A stretch of 64,000 nt of DNA from Archilochus colubris (taxonomy: Eukaryota > Chordata > Aves > Apodiformes > Trochilidae). A program made the translations under genes and the position numbers. Below are positions 49,150 to 62,855 of the stretch, one piece after another. Every line of letters begins with the position of its first letter. The first letter of the stretch is position 1. Location: the NCBI GenBank assembly GCA_023079485.1, contig CM041083.1, forward strand, positions 168,847,400 to 168,911,399, read 5' to 3'. The notes below the pieces were generated by a model, which saw only the letters and a list, made by a program, of their open reading frames with translations, did no database searches and had not been told where the DNA came from.

Positions 49150-52100
49150 AGGCTCGGGAGTTAGGTTGCACAGACTGCACAGTCCCAGAACGTCAGCCAT
49201 ACTACAGGAAATTACTGTTGATATCTTGAAGAAGTACCAGGGAGTTATTTATTCATGTTTGCCTTTCAGTCAGTAACTATGAGCATCCAGCATGTCCACG
49301 CCAGGGTGGTTGCTGCAAGGTTTTCCACTGCTCCAGTCAGATGGAAAACTGTTTGCTTCTATCCCAATTTTTGTTGTCCTTTCAATCCCACCACCCTAGG
49401 CAGGCTGTCCTGGCTGCTTCCCACACTTGTGCCAACTCCCTGTAGGGATGCAGGCCAAATTTGGGGAATTAAAGGAAATCCAGATAAATATCATTTTTAG
49501 AAAAAAGTTGAGCTAGAGTTCCACAAATATTTTAGATGCTTATGAGAAGGCAACAGGGTATTTCTACATTTCTCAGAACATGAGCACACAAAGGAAAGTG
49601 TGTTTGCTACTGCTCTTCCAGCTGCTCTAATTAATGGAATACAAGTGCTAATGTGGGGAGGCAGGAGAAAAAAAAAATCAGTTATGCAAAAAAAGTAAGC
49701 TCATGTCAGTGAATCCACTTTCCATTAACACTCATTCAGACAGAGAACTGGCTATTAAAGAACAGTTAGCCAGAAACACGACTCAATTGCTTACATGTTC
49801 AGCAAACAATCAATACTTTCAGTAGCAGGGTTACCTATCCAAATACACACTACATTAACCAACTGGTGAGTGCATAACTCACGGAGGATAGAGAAGAGGG
49901 AAAAAGATGAAGATTGCAGGACACAAAAAGGAGGGGTGTCAGGGAGCATGAGGCTGCAGGTAAGATTAATTGACTGCTGTAAGGCCACATTTCAACCTCT
50001 CAGAGACCTTTCTAGTTGCACAAACAGGAGCCCTGTGTCTCTATGCTGAACTTTGGCCAGGTGAGCAGTCCTACCAGCAGATCCTGTAAGATTAGAATCC
50101 TGTGGATCATTCCAAGAAACCAAACTGTCACCTCTGCTATTGTCACCTGTCCATAAAAACGAGCTCTGGCAGGCCAAAATGTCCAAGAAGAAACCATTGC
50201 ACACACATAGAGGCTGAGTTCCAGGTAGAACTGCTGCTGCTACAATGGATTTTCAAAAGGTCTCCCAGGAATCATCTTTCTTGACTCTTTGTTTAGAGAG
50301 CTCTGAAAACAAAATCATGAACCAAAGGCTAAGAGAATGAGAGGACATTATGGCAAACAGATGTGATTTTTCTCCAGCTTTCCACCAGGAGAGGTCATTT
50401 ATTTCATGAAGGGAGCTCACTATTCTCTACAAGTAACCTGCCATAAACACTGAGTATACTCAGCACTCCAGCCAATGTACTATGTATGCATTATGTTTAT
50501 TATTATAATTAGTATAATATTGTAAATTTAGCATTTCAATATGTTTACCCATTTTGTCCAACTTTTACTGAGGGTACATCAGCTTTGAAGACATCTGTGC
50601 TCTGGAAAACATCTGGTAGTCAGAGTGGAATGATTTGAACTTTCTCTGCCATCAAGGGACAGATGAGACCTAAACTTTAGGGCAGAGCACTCACATCCTA
50701 GAACAGCAGCCTGAATACAGAGTTTAATCCACTGCTTTTCTGTGACCAGTTTTATTTCTTAAACTCTCACTTTTAGTGCTCCCCCCTTTTAATGAAGCAC
50801 ATTAAAAATCTTTTCCAGCTTGGCCTATCAGACAAAAATATACTACTTGTGACTGTGGTCACAGAAATCTTCCTTCATTTCAACCATTACTGAAGAGTAA
50901 CATCAGACTAATTAAATATTCAGAATAAGAATAATGAAAACAATGATCTCACTCAGGAAAGAGATTAAAGAAACCTTTCTCTTTTCTTTTTCTTTTTTTT
51001 TTAATCAATTGCCTACATACTCAGGCCTGATGGTTTTAAAATATGAGTCCTTGCAGCTTTGCATAAGCTACGAGCAGCTTTCTTCCTACTACTCTCTCTC
51101 CTACGGGAAAACAAACTCCTTTACCCTAAACAAGTGTCCTTTAATTCCTGTATTGCTAATTGCATGCAGCAGGCTGCTGCTTGCCCACAAGATCCCAAAT
51201 AACCTATCCAAAAGTTTTGATTATAGTTAATTCTAGTAAGGTTAGGTTTGATACTTCTACTTACCTCCTGAAAATACACTTATTTCCCTCCATACTACTC
51301 AAGAAAATGACATTATTCAGTGAGCATTGTCAAAGCTATACAAAGCATCTCATGTGTGCACCACACCAGCAGATACCAGACCTGGAGGTGCAGGAATAAT
51401 GCAATATAATTATATGGCACATTGGAAAAGTCCCTTGTACTATTAAATGCCAAGTAGTAACACCAGGAAGGAAACAGAAAAGATCTCACCTGCATTGTCA
51501 GGAGATGCACATTTGCATTTTAGGGGTGAAATGGCAGCTGAATATCATATAGGGAGGGAAACAGGGAGGAAGGAGCACAACACTTCTGATACAAATCCAC
51601 AGGAAACCTGGTTCTTTACTTATAATGCCAGGGAACAATTCATGTCTATGGGCAGAAAAAAGCAGGCTGAAGATCTGCAGGCCAAAGTTAACATGGCAAA
51701 GACCTTTTAATCCAAACAGACAAAACAAAAGAAAAAAAAAGGCAAAACCAGCATATAATCACTGAGTAGTTGTGTTGGCTCAAGGATTGCTTTCTTCCAC
51801 GCTTTTGTATTCCTCAAAATGGGGAGGGAGTGTACATGTGTGTGTCTGTGCAATGTAAAGTATAATTATATGAACTTCTCCTTCCTAGTTCTACTTAACT
51901 GAAGAAAATTATAACCAGGCACTCATACCTTTGCCCATCAGCCCTCCACCTCGCAGAACATCATTACTGGTGTAACCACACAAGTCTTAACAAAAGGGAA
52001 TGACATTTACTAACACAAGGTCATTCTCTTTACCCCTATATCCAAAATGGTTGAAAAATGCTGAAAAGTTAGTTTTCCTAATGGGATGTGGATGCCAGGA

Positions 52101-52414
52101 TTTCTGTATAAGAAGACTTGAGTTACATGAGGGTTAATCAAAAGGGGGAGGAGAGAGGATAAGAGTCTCACTCATGACCCCATTCGATTTTGTATCCAGA
52201 ACATCCCCAAAGCCAAGTTACTAAATTCCTATACATTTTACAGGAAAGGTCAAAATACACACTGAAATCCTTCCCCCTTCCTCCTGACTTGGACCTGTAA
52301 AGGTTAGATTTTATGCAAATACTGTAAAATGTCAGTCCAGACACTTGAAAGAGTAAAGCCAAAACAAGATCGTAAGTGAGGAACAATACCCTCAAATATT
52401 TGCTATACTGCAAT

Positions 52415-52618
52415 ATTCCTTTCCTGTGAGGGTGGTGAGATACTGGAAAGGTTTACCAGGCAAACTGTGGCTGTCCCCTCCCTGGAAGTGTTCAAGGCCA
52501 GGTTGGATGTGGCCTGGAGCAACCTGGTCTGGTAGGAGGTGTCTCTGTCCATGCAGGAGGGTTGGAACCAGGTGATCTTTAAGTTCCCTTCCAACCCAAA
52601 CCATTCTGATTCTGTGAG
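52415..52618 (+). mobile_element. CR1 3'-end fragment, older subfamily, forward
   Basis: This forward-oriented CR1 starts near CCTGTGAGGGTGGTGAG and carries CTCCCTGGAAGTGTTCAAGG and CAACCTGGTCTGGTAGGAGG. It ends with TCCCTTCCAACCCAAACC and an ATTCTGATTCTGTGA tail. It lies only about 120 bp from the next forward CR1. Confidence 0.9.
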
Positions 52619-52736
52619 GCAAAGATGCAAGACCTGGATCCAAGTCTGAGTTTTAAAGTATGTGAAGAATTACAGTGGAGCTATGGCTTGGCCCTGCAGC
52701 TTCTTGTCACACAGCAATGATAAAACAGAGAGAGTA

Positions 52737-53062
52737 TGAACTCCCTGAAAGGAGGTTGGAGCCAGGGGGGTTGGTCTCTTTTCCCAGGCAACTCTCAGCA
52801 AGACAAGAGGGCACGGTCTTAAGTTGTGCTGGGGGAGGCTTAGGTTGGATATTAGAAAGAATTTCTTTATGGAGAGGGTGATCAGGCATTGGAATGGGCT
52901 GCCCAGGGAAGTAGTGGATTCTCCGTGTCTGGAGGTATTTAAAAAGAGACTGGATGTGGCACTCAGTGCCATGGGCGGGCAACCACAGGGGTAGTGGATC
53001 AAGGGTTGGACTTGATGATCTCTGAGGTCCCTTCCAACCCAGTCGATTCTATGACTCTGTGA
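52737..53062 (+). mobile_element. CR1 3'-end fragment, young subfamily, forward
   Basis: This forward-oriented CR1 starts in the ORF2 tail (AACTCCCTGAAAGGAGG), runs through AGACAAGAGGGCACGGTC and GGTCCCTTCCAACCCAG, and ends with GATTCTATGACTCTGTGA. It is antisense to ELF1 transcription. It shares most of its length with the copy at 57876. Confidence 0.93.
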
Positions 53063-53310
53063 TCTGATGCAGTGTTTATTTCAGAGGGACAAAACACACC
53101 ACCTACAAAAGTTCATATACTAGTTTTCCCACAGAAACAATACAGAGACCTCTTAAGCAAAAACTATCCTGAAAACACGTGTTGGTTCAGCTGTCTGACC
53201 TGTTTTAAGCTGCCCCAGAAGAGGCAAAGCAAGTAGCTAGATCAAACTTAGGTAATATATTTGTAGTAATTGATCTTGAATGAGGCACATAATGATGCTG
53301 TCATCCGAAA

Positions 53311-53490
53311 GAATACAAAAATTATATTACTATACTTGTAAAATTGATTACAAGGCAATGAAAAATACCAGCATAAATAGATGTTAAATTTAATCTGAGA
53401 TAATATAAAAATTATATAACTATACTTGTAAAATTGATTACAGGGAAATGAAAAATACTAACATAAATAGATATTAAATTTTCAATGTCA
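53311..53490 (+). repeat. 90-bp tandem duplication
   Basis: There are two adjacent units with a period of exactly 90 bases (53311-53400 and 53401-53490). Both contain CTATACTTGTAAAATTGATT and AATGAAAAATAC. They differ at a limited number of positions and fade at the outer ends. They are AT-rich, non-coding and intronic. Confidence 0.9.
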
Positions 53491-56400
53491 TTTGCCAGGA
53501 ATATAAATTTATATTTCTGGCTCTCACCATATTTGCTGTAACACATTTATGGTCAGCAACCAGTTCATACATTCACTAAAATATTACACCTGTAATAGCT
53601 GAAAAGTTTTACTACACTGTAACATTAACATTTGAAAACTGAATTTGAAAAAGCCTTAGTAATTTTTTCCAAATCCTAAAGACTAAATCTTTTAATCCAT
53701 AAAAGTTGTTCAAGTAGGAAAGCCTGAGGAAAAAAAAAAACAAAACCAAACCTAAAGGTTTGGTTTGGATGGCTCAAGGTGAAAGTTTCACTTGAAAAGG
53801 CATCCAGTAAATGACAGCTGCTCAGAGCAGATAAGGTACCCAAACAAGTAAGGAAAAAGTTAAGCCCTACTTCAGCAGAGGTAGGCAGGAGTACCTATTC
53901 TCTGCACACAAATTACATGTGGGTAAAATTCCCCTCTCCCAGAAGGAAACATAAAGGTACAATGCTGGCACAGGTCTGCTGGCACAAGGCTGGAACCAGG
54001 TTCATAATTCAGTAGACTGCAGACACCTCTCCACTAGTTTACCCAACCCACCCTCAACAGTTCCTCAGCACAGTTACCAGAACCTGCCTCAGCTTTGCCA
54101 TCTAAGCTCCCCAGTCCATTTCAACTGAAATAAAGTTATTATTTAAACCATGTAAGTTGAGCAAAATAATTCGAGCAGAAACAGAAGGGTTCCTGTGGTC
54201 AGCTGGGTGACAGTAAACGCCAGCAGAAGTGACAATATTCTGTGGGTGACCGATGGAGAAGAGCTGTAGCCATCACAGCCACAGCAGTCATGAGCCCAGT
54301 TTCTCCTTGGGATGCCTGTGCAAATTGACACTTCAAGTGATGGCATGGAAAAGCCAGGGCCTTTGCATGCTTAAGCCATCCCTCAAGCCCCACATTTTAC
54401 TGAGAAGGCAACTGACTGAAGTTGGGATCCATACCAAATCAAGGTCAGACATTTCATTAGACAATGTAGTCTGGTTCTTAGATATTTCTCTCCTTGGCAT
54501 ATGCGAGGGGGAACACTCAGAGAAAGCAACGAAAAGCACTGTGTAAGAAATGCCCCAAGGGTATTTTGCAACAAAAATATTTTTCTGAGGTAGTGTATCT
54601 GTTTGGAGATATTCCTGCTAAAAATATTCAACCACTGGACTTCCTTCTGGAGCTTGGTAGCTCGTTGTATTTGTTGTGTTCATCTGCATCCCAGGTAACT
54701 TAAGTTCCCTAAGTCATTATCGTGACACGCTGGATCAGTCAGCACTTCTACAGCAGTATGTGAACACTAAGTACTATCACCTTGCTTTTTCTAACTACCC
54801 TTGCTGTCCTTTTACCCACAATACCACTTCCCCTGCCATTAATCTTAAAAAAATAGCAAATCCTTTGCCACAGGGTAGCATAATCTCCTCACCTCTTCCA
54901 TCCTTTCCACTGGTGACAAAGTGCTTTCTTTCTGTCTCCCTCAAAACAAATGCATCTGCTGTGATCCTCTTGATCAATGTCAGATCTTGAGGAACAAGAG
55001 ACTTCGCAATTTCTCATTGAACTTCCCCTCTTAACAAAATTAAGGAGCAGAGAACAGATGCCAGGATGCTGTTCAGTCCCCCCTTGCCCGAAAAAGGTCT
55101 CCGAAGGTCTGCAGCAAGCTGCAGAATCCTACAAGTTTCCCAGCAGCAGTTCCACTTCTCAACCACGTGTCCCTCCCTGAAGAGCCCACGCACAGCCCAA
55201 AAAGCACCCAAATACACACTTAGCAAGTGATCTGCTGGAAATGAAACCACAGCAGCAGATGTTGAAACAGAACCTGCAGCAGCAGATGCCGTGTGAGCAG
55301 CCTTCTGCCAAGGCTCAGAGCATTCTCGGTTTCCTACCTGAATACGTGACACATAAACACGTTGCAGAACAAGGTCAAGCAAGCTGAAACACTTCATTAA
55401 ATTTCGTCAATGCCTGCATGACCAGGTGCTTCAGACACTGTAACTGCTTAATGTCACTATTGTTTTAATGAAGGAAAACAGACTGAAATATCATGCTGCC
55501 TAGAGTATGCAGGTGAATCTGAAATAACGAGTTTTAAGAAGGAAAAAAAGGTAGTTCTGTATACAGACATAAATAAAAGAAGGAAATAAAACAAATTCAG
55601 GGAAGCAAAGAAAAATTATGTATTTACTGGCCAGAGACATGCTGCAAGGGTAGTTTGCACAGACATGGCAGGTACAGAACAATGCATTTATTAAAACACC
55701 TAACTTTACTGTCTTCATTATGGTTGCACCTGGCACAAGTAAGGGGAGAAAAATAAACCTGTCAGAAAACTCAAGTCCTACTACTCTTCCTAGCCTTTGT
55801 TAATTTGCTTGTCTGGATGCAAAATTATCCTGCAGACACCCACTATTTGTGCTGTATTTGTACAGTCAGTTATATAGCTCAGCTAATTAATAGCATTCTG
55901 TTCAAATATGATACACCCCTAAGATGGACATAGGCCACTGAACAATTTTGTCAATTTTAATCTCAGCCTAAAACACTGTTTCACTTCACCACCAGCAAGG
56001 GAATTAAACTTACTAAATATTACAAATGAAGTAAGATGTCATGATGTGGGAAACTACAACCCAAGGCAGCGCTGTCAGAACAGACATCATGTGACAACAC
56101 TTGTTATTGTCTCTGTATTACTCAAGTTTTACCCAACTACTAGACAGTTAAATGGGATTACAGATTTTCTGTTGCTTCTTTGGTTTTGCCATTTTTCAAG
56201 AAGAAATTTATTAAGTAAGCTGACTAGAGCTCTTGAAAACTGAAAACGTCCAAACTGATTTGTACTTCATTAGAGCTGGATCCTGTATCTCCTGGAAATC
56301 AATAAAACATTATCATTAACTCCAGTGAAAGTAGCTATAGGCATATGGGCCAAAACCTAAAAGGCTGTACTCTCGTTATTTTCTCAAACATGCACATCTT

Positions 56401-57875
56401 AATAAGGCAGCTCAGGAAAGTGTTTTTAGAAATTGTGTTTGAGAGGAGTACTTTAGCACTTAAGTATTTCCAAGTAAGTGGAAATCCTTATATGCACATT
56501 TTTGGGAAGTCTAGAGATACTGATTTACAAGAACTTAGGCTCCTCAAGTTTCAGTTCTTCCCAAGAGGCAAACTTCCAGTAATGTTGTCCTGCACAGAAA
56601 ATGCATTTGTTACCTTAAAACATAGTTCACAGGATATTTAAAAGTGTGAATAAAAAAGCCCAAATCAAGACCAATGTGTGAAGTATTGAACCTCAATCAG
56701 ATCCTGTCATGCTTTCTGTGCAACATTGTAAATACAATAAATACATTTTCTACAGAAAGAAACACTTTAAAGCTTAAAAGTATATTTATTCTAGTTCAGA
56801 TGCCAAAGGAAAAAAAATTGTCTGTTATTTCTATTAAAAAGAATGAACTATGGAATTATAAAACATCATCTAATAACTATCTAGGCTCAAGTGCAACTCC
56901 CAGGCCAAATTAAACATTTAGCTTTATTGTAAAGCTGCCTGAAAAAGAACTCTGCAGGTAATGCTTCGATTTGATTTGAGCAGTCAGTCCTGTGTTTCAG
57001 GTTACAAAATTATTTCACCACTGTAACTTCTGTTGTTTTAGTGACTGCCAGGGGTGATATGCTGCCAAACCATTCCCATGTGTGTTCCAGTCTCTGTTCT
57101 CTGCTCGTAGCAGATCTGGTGGCAACAGAGGTTTGTCCAAAGGACAGAGAGGTGATTAAGGGGAAGTGGACTTGCAGGTACCGCAGCCCTCAGCAGCTCA
57201 TGTGAACACTGAGAGATATCCCTGCCTATCTAATGGCAGGGGAATGTTTTTAAATCCCTGAATAGAGCTGCCAATATTCAGAGCAAAGAAAGATGCTACA
57301 CCAACCTGGGAATAAGATGGGAGTCTGCACTGACAGGGAGAAGTGAGGAAGGGGAGTACCCGATATCCTGTCTCCAGCTGCCACCAGATGTTGACACACT
57401 GGAGGAAAGTGAAGAGTGTACAATAATTAATCATAATCCCAGAACTAAAATTAAGCAACCAAGAGAAAATAGTCTTCCAGACCCAGGTGAAAAACAGCCA
57501 ACTTCTGAAGAATGACATTTCATTGTTATCACATCAAAGGTAGTAACATGTGCTACAATACACGGAAAACAGGACAAATAATCTTGTTTTTTCAATCCAA
57601 GGAAGAATGTAGGTGAACAGAACACAGTCCTTCCCCCTTTGACACACACTGGAAATGTCCTCCAGCAAATGAAGCCAAGGCACATCTTTGAGAAGGAAAA
57701 CCCATCTCACTTTAAACACTCCCAGCAACAGCAAATCCATTACAACACTTCATTGCCCTCATTGCTACTTATTATTTCAAGGGAAAACATCCCTAACTTC
57801 ATCTCTCAGATACTGGATGTCTCTGTAGGAGACAGTACAAATGTACCATGTATTTTCTTTATACATGCAAACAAC

Positions 57876-58428
57876 ATATCTGCCCCTGTACTCAGCACTG
57901 GAGAGGCCACACCTCGAGTACTGTGTCCAGTTCTGGGCCCCTCAGTTTAGGAAGGATATCGAGGTCCTGGAGCAGGTCCAAAGGAGGGCAACCAGGCTGG
58001 TGAAGGGACTTGAGCACAGATCCTATGAGGAGAGGCTGAGGGAGCTGGGGCTGTTCAGACTGGAGAAGAGGAGGCTCAGGGGAGACCTCATCGCTCTCTA
58101 CAACTCCCTGGAAGGAGGGGGTAGCCAGGGGGGGGTTGGTCTCTTTTCCCAGGCAACTCTCAGCAAGACAAGAGGGCACGGTCTCAAGTTGTGCCAGGGG
58201 AGGTTTAGGTTGGAGATGAGAAAGAATTTCTTTAAGGAGAGGGTGATCAGGCATTGGAATGGGCTGCCCAGGGAAGTAGTGGATTCTCCATCCCTGGAGA
58301 TATTTCAAAAGAGACTGGATGTGGCACTCAGTGCCATGGGCTGGGAACTGCAGCGGTAGTGGATCAAGGGTTGGACTTGATGATCTCTGAGGTCCCTTCC
58401 AACCCAGCCAATTCTATGATTCTATATA
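57876..58428 (+). mobile_element. CR1 3'-end fragment with open ORF2 tail, forward
   Basis: This forward-oriented CR1, about 550 bp, is the best preserved copy. It has one open frame to a stop just after 58350, with ORF2 C-terminal landmarks [60 protein letters not shown] and [13 protein letters not shown]. It ends with CCAGCCAATTCTATGATTCT. The polymerase and endonuclease domains are missing, so it cannot move by itself. Confidence 0.95.
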
Positions 58429-61400
58429 CTGGTAAAATTTCCCCTCCTAGTCCTTTTGAATTCTGTATGCCTTGCACTGTGAAGATTGGTTTCCAACCCC
58501 TAGACCGCTTTTGTCACTGTGCTCTTACTAATATTTCACATCTTTCCTCACATGTGAGCAGCAAAACCAGACATGGAATTCCCGTGACCTTACTAATGCT
58601 ACATACTTTCCTATTTCTGTGCAATATTTATATTGCTATACAGCCAAAGACCACACTTCAGTTGCAGCGTTACAATGAAAACTCCTGCTGAGATGATTCT
58701 ACACACAAATTCTTAAGCTTTCTTTCAAATTACCAGTTCAAAGACACTCTCCTATCCTGCTGGTGTAACTGCAGCCCTGGTTCCTCTGTATCTGGCTGCA
58801 TGAAAAATACCTTCTGCTGGATGCTAAGCATTAAAAATGTGATTTGGAGTAGACCATACTAGTAACTCATTCCACACTACATAAAACTGCATGTAATCTG
58901 TTGGTAACAATGAGATATCATAACAAAAATTGCAAATATAATGATATGAAACAGGATTACACCAAGATCTAGCCCCCAGGGGACCCCACAAGAAACAGCT
59001 GCACTCCCATAGAAGAAAGGCACGCCTAAGTTCCTCTCTAAACTAAGAAAGATTTATGAAGCAACTTTGCCAATGTTTGTGGTATTTATTCCACAGTGAC
59101 TCCATGGCACAATTGTTTTAAACACACATTTCATTGCGGAGTTAATAGATATATCAGGGACACAATATAGGGTGAGTCTGCTACAATACTCCAGTTGATG
59201 AATAGCTTAGGAATTTGGGAGATGTGGTTTTTTACAATTCAAAATGCTGGGAAGCAATTTGCTTGAGTTCTACTGTAAATTGGACTTTAACAATTGTTAA
59301 GTCACTCTGAAAGGCTCAGAACAAGTAAGCCCTGGCTTGTCATTTATTTCAGAGGCTCCATTTTATAGTTTTCCATTTTTCAGTCAGGAAAACAACAATG
59401 AATAATGTGAATAAGGAAAAGCATTCATAAAACTAACTGGAGTTTTACATTCAATTTTGTATTTTTAAAATAAATGAGCATCTGCCAGTTAGTCGACCAG
59501 GTAATCTATTGATCAGCATTACAAATTCTGCAGCATATTTCCATGTACGTAAACATATACACAGTATTGATGAAGCTTGTAGCACTGCCTATTACACAGT
59601 TTCTGAACAATTCCAATGCAAGATGCTGCTTCCAGCTGTTTGTAACCTGGCCAGACTGTGACTGTTTGGGTTGAAATTTTCCAAGTTGAATGTCTGCCTC
59701 AGGCTAAACTTTGTTCCATGTGTTGTAGAGGTTGCCTCTGAGGGAATGGGGTAGGAAGAGGTAGACCGCAATCAGAAGAATTCGGTCACATTACTTCAGC
59801 TGTTTTCAGAACAGGACCAATGGAAATGTTGTCTTTCAACACTGGTAGAAATTTCTGGCAAAACTGGAAGGCTACAGCACCCTGCCAGCCCTTGGGGACA
59901 TGTTTGAAATCTGGCACGAGGGATGGAGCTGTTTTATTGGAGGTGCCCATGAAAAACCCACCCTCATTGGCTCAAGCAACCAAAGATGAACTGAACTCTG
60001 TGCACGTTCAGCAACAAGTTTCACCCTTAGGTGACAACCACATTCTTCTCAACTACTGATGCTACTGATCAGACCTGGGCCATCCCTGCAGCAATAAGCA
60101 ACTTCTTCCCCAGTGTCCATGCAGCTCAAATAACCTTGCTCCAAGCCAGGGAGTGGCAGCAGGCTTTCCACATAGGGGCTGGTAAGAGCCATGACAGCAC
60201 CAAGTACTTGGGACATGAGCTGGAGTCCTGCTTCTCCTTGCCCTTTTCTGCCTTTACAGCAACAAATATCACAGCTGTGACCACCACTCCCAATAATCCT
60301 CAACAGAGAGGTCCAGCAGCACAGTCCCAGGAATTACATTAGGAATCCAGGCAATGAAGGATGGTAACACAAGTATGCTACCTCTCTGCTTTTTAACTCT
60401 TTCCCTGAAGGAAAGAAAAGCTAGGAAATTATACACAAGAAGCAGTATTAAAAATGTGATTAACATGGTAGAATTTAGGAATTATTAGAACTAAGTGGCC
60501 TACAGCAATTAAAACTGTCTCTGAGCGCTCAGAGGCATGGAGGTCAGTCTCTAATTGCAGATGACTTGTTCAGATCTTTTTCCCCCTTAGAAACTTTGCT
60601 ATAATTAACACATAAATCACTCTTTTTACCCTTATTCTCTAGAGCATCACTACACATCTTCAATCCAAAGAGGGAATTACTACTTTTCTCCCAGGCTCTT
60701 TTACGGTTCTCATAACTACAGCAATCCGTAAGATAAAGGATACTGTTATCCACATTTCTGGAAAGGTGGGAAACTAAGGTACGAAAAGATTACAGCAAAA
60801 AGCTATGGACACTGAGCGAGCAATTCCAACACTCAAGACTTGCATTTCTAATGCTTAGATGTACAAAACATCTTCTGTATGTCGAGTGCAAACAGACATT
60901 GACTTTTGTTCCAGATGGACGAGTTCAGTGTAACTCCAGAGTAGATCTCAGGGACCCAGAAAAAAAAACAGCCCACGCACGTAAACCTTTACAGGGAAAT
61001 CTTATAGGAAAAGCAAGGGCTGCAAAATCCAATCTTCCATCCATCCCAGGAATGAAACTGCCTCTTCCTCTGTGTATAATTGTCTGCCTCATTCACATCA
61101 CCTCTTCTCACTGCTGCCCAGCTGGGGAGCTGCTAGAGGGTGGCAAATGCTCCTCTGGATCATCGCTGGGCAGGAAAAACAGTGGCAGATCACATCACGA
61201 CAGACACCCCCACTGCACACAGGTCCAGCATGGCCAGGTGAGCCTGGCATTTTCACAGCTTCTCAGCACTCTGTTTTGCAAACTTACCCATGGGGTAGGG
61301 CTGGGTTGGGTGCAGAGGTAGTAAGTGTATAGAATATAGAATATAAAGTACATAGAGATCACCTGCATCCACTGGGTGGCAGGCATGTTTCGCAGGATCC

Positions 61401-61485
61401 AGATACATTTATGTACAGACCTACACTAAGGGAACCTCTTAAATACTGTGCTCGTTCACTGCCTCAGAAGCAGCAGCAGAACAGA

Positions 61486-61540
61486 CAGTAAAAAAAAAAA
61501 CAAAAAACAAGAAACAAAACAAACAAAACCCAAAAACTCC
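61486..61540 (+). repeat. A/C-rich low-complexity tract
   Basis: This A-rich stretch with CAAA units begins with a run of ten or more A. It lies about 1 kb to the left of CpG island B. Confidence 0.75.
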
Positions 61541-61838
61541 CCAGAAATCCCGCAGAGCAAACTTAACATATTCCACCTTCCCTTTCACACCAGCTTCTTG
61601 TCCGCAGTGCTGAGGTGTTCAGACTGTCCTGGCACTGGATGATCTGAGCTGTGCAGACACATGGTGCCCCATGTCACTTCTGCAGGTGGGTGCCTGGTGG
61701 CACCGATGGTGACAGGGACCTTGCAAGAGTCTTCTGAAAGTCTCTGATGCAACAATCCATGTGGGAAGAGCAACGCCTGTAGAGGCCAAGCCTTCAGACC
61801 CTTCCCCAGCTTAACAAACTTCAAGGAGGGGGAATTTT

Positions 61839-61863
61839 TTTTTTTTATTATTATTTTTTTTTT
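61839..61863 (+). repeat. T-rich tract with ATT units
   Basis: Poly-T is interrupted by three ATT steps. It lies near the left boundary of CpG island B. Confidence 0.8.
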
Positions 61864-62819
61864 GGACTAACAGCTGTAAATGTGTCCGTGTCCATAAGCA
61901 GCTAAGTTTTAAAGTTCAGAGAAACATCAAAAGCTGGTGTTTTCCACGGATTTTCACTTAGCACCTAAAGCAGGAGAAGTGGCCATCAACCAAATTTCAA
62001 CCCCGTGCATATTTTTTACAACCAACTTGTAAACTGCATAAAAACTACACTTATAATGGAAATGCTGACAAATGCATAACAACTGCAGTCAGCTATGACA
62101 GTCTGACCACAAGTCCTCCTTCAGAAAAAAAGCAACATTACGCGTCCCACTTCATTTTAAGGCTGCTCGATAGCAAGCTGGGGTGGAGGGGTGTGCAGTA
62201 CACACGGGTACCTCCGCCTTAGCCTTTTGTTATCAATGTAAGCAACTCTTACTCCACGTATTTCCCACATGTTGAATGAGCCACCCCCTGGTTTTGCCAT
62301 AAACAACCGGAGGGCCTCTTAAACCCATGACTCATTCTGCTGGCTTCTCCTCCACCCTTGTGCGCGACTATGGCAAAAAGGCTGCCAGCCGTAGTCGGGC
62401 GAATTAACATTATTTTTTTGGCGGCACCGTCGGGAAATAACTCACACAGCGTTTGGGGTTGGAACACAAACCCACTACGAGTTTTATTTCTGAGGGCAAA
62501 CAGCTGAGGAGGGAGGGGCTCACCGCTTCACCACCCCCAGCCGCCCGGAGGCACTGGAGGGACGAACACCCCCCGAGAATCGCCAACACGGCCTCTCCGG
62601 GGCCGACATTTCGGGGGTGTCTGTAGGTGACAGTCCTGGGGCGCGGACCCCCCCAACCACCCACCCTCCTCTCACTCCCCCATTCCCACTCCCGTCCCGG
62701 GACAGCTCCGTCCCACGGCCCCGGACCCTCCGCCTCAGGCGCCGCGGCCTCCCCACGCCAAACGCCCCGCGCGCGCCCTCGCCCCCGCACCGCGGAGCCG
62801 CCGCTGCCCCGGGAGCGGG

Positions 62820-62855
62820 GAGAGAGAGAGAGGGAGGGAGGGAAGGAGAGAGACC
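62820..62855 (+). repeat. (GA)n/(GGGA)n purine tract in CpG island B
   Basis: GAGAGAGAGAGGGAGGGAGGG and following purines form a polypurine run inside the promoter island. Such runs can form triplex structures and are common near CpG-island starts. Confidence 0.8.

Larger units (their letters stand above)
40691..62389 (-). other. ELF1: Probable ELF1 upstream 5'-UTR intron (island B to island A)
   Basis: This is AT-rich sequence between the two CpG islands with no supportable coding exon. If island B is the distal ELF1 promoter, it is the first intron of the longest transcripts. It holds CR1 fragments in both orientations (three minus, three plus), a 90-bp tandem duplication at 53.3 kb, and A/C-rich tracts. 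The attribution to ELF1 rests on the two-promoter arrangement and is inference. Confidence 0.5.

Noticed and set aside
61050..61321. Open frame with a signal-peptide-like start (MKLPLPLCIIVCLIHI), suggesting a secreted peptide
   Set aside because: The downstream part has no family resemblance or cysteine pattern, the frame lacks supporting exon signals, and a hydrophobic start of this kind is expected by chance in 64 kb.
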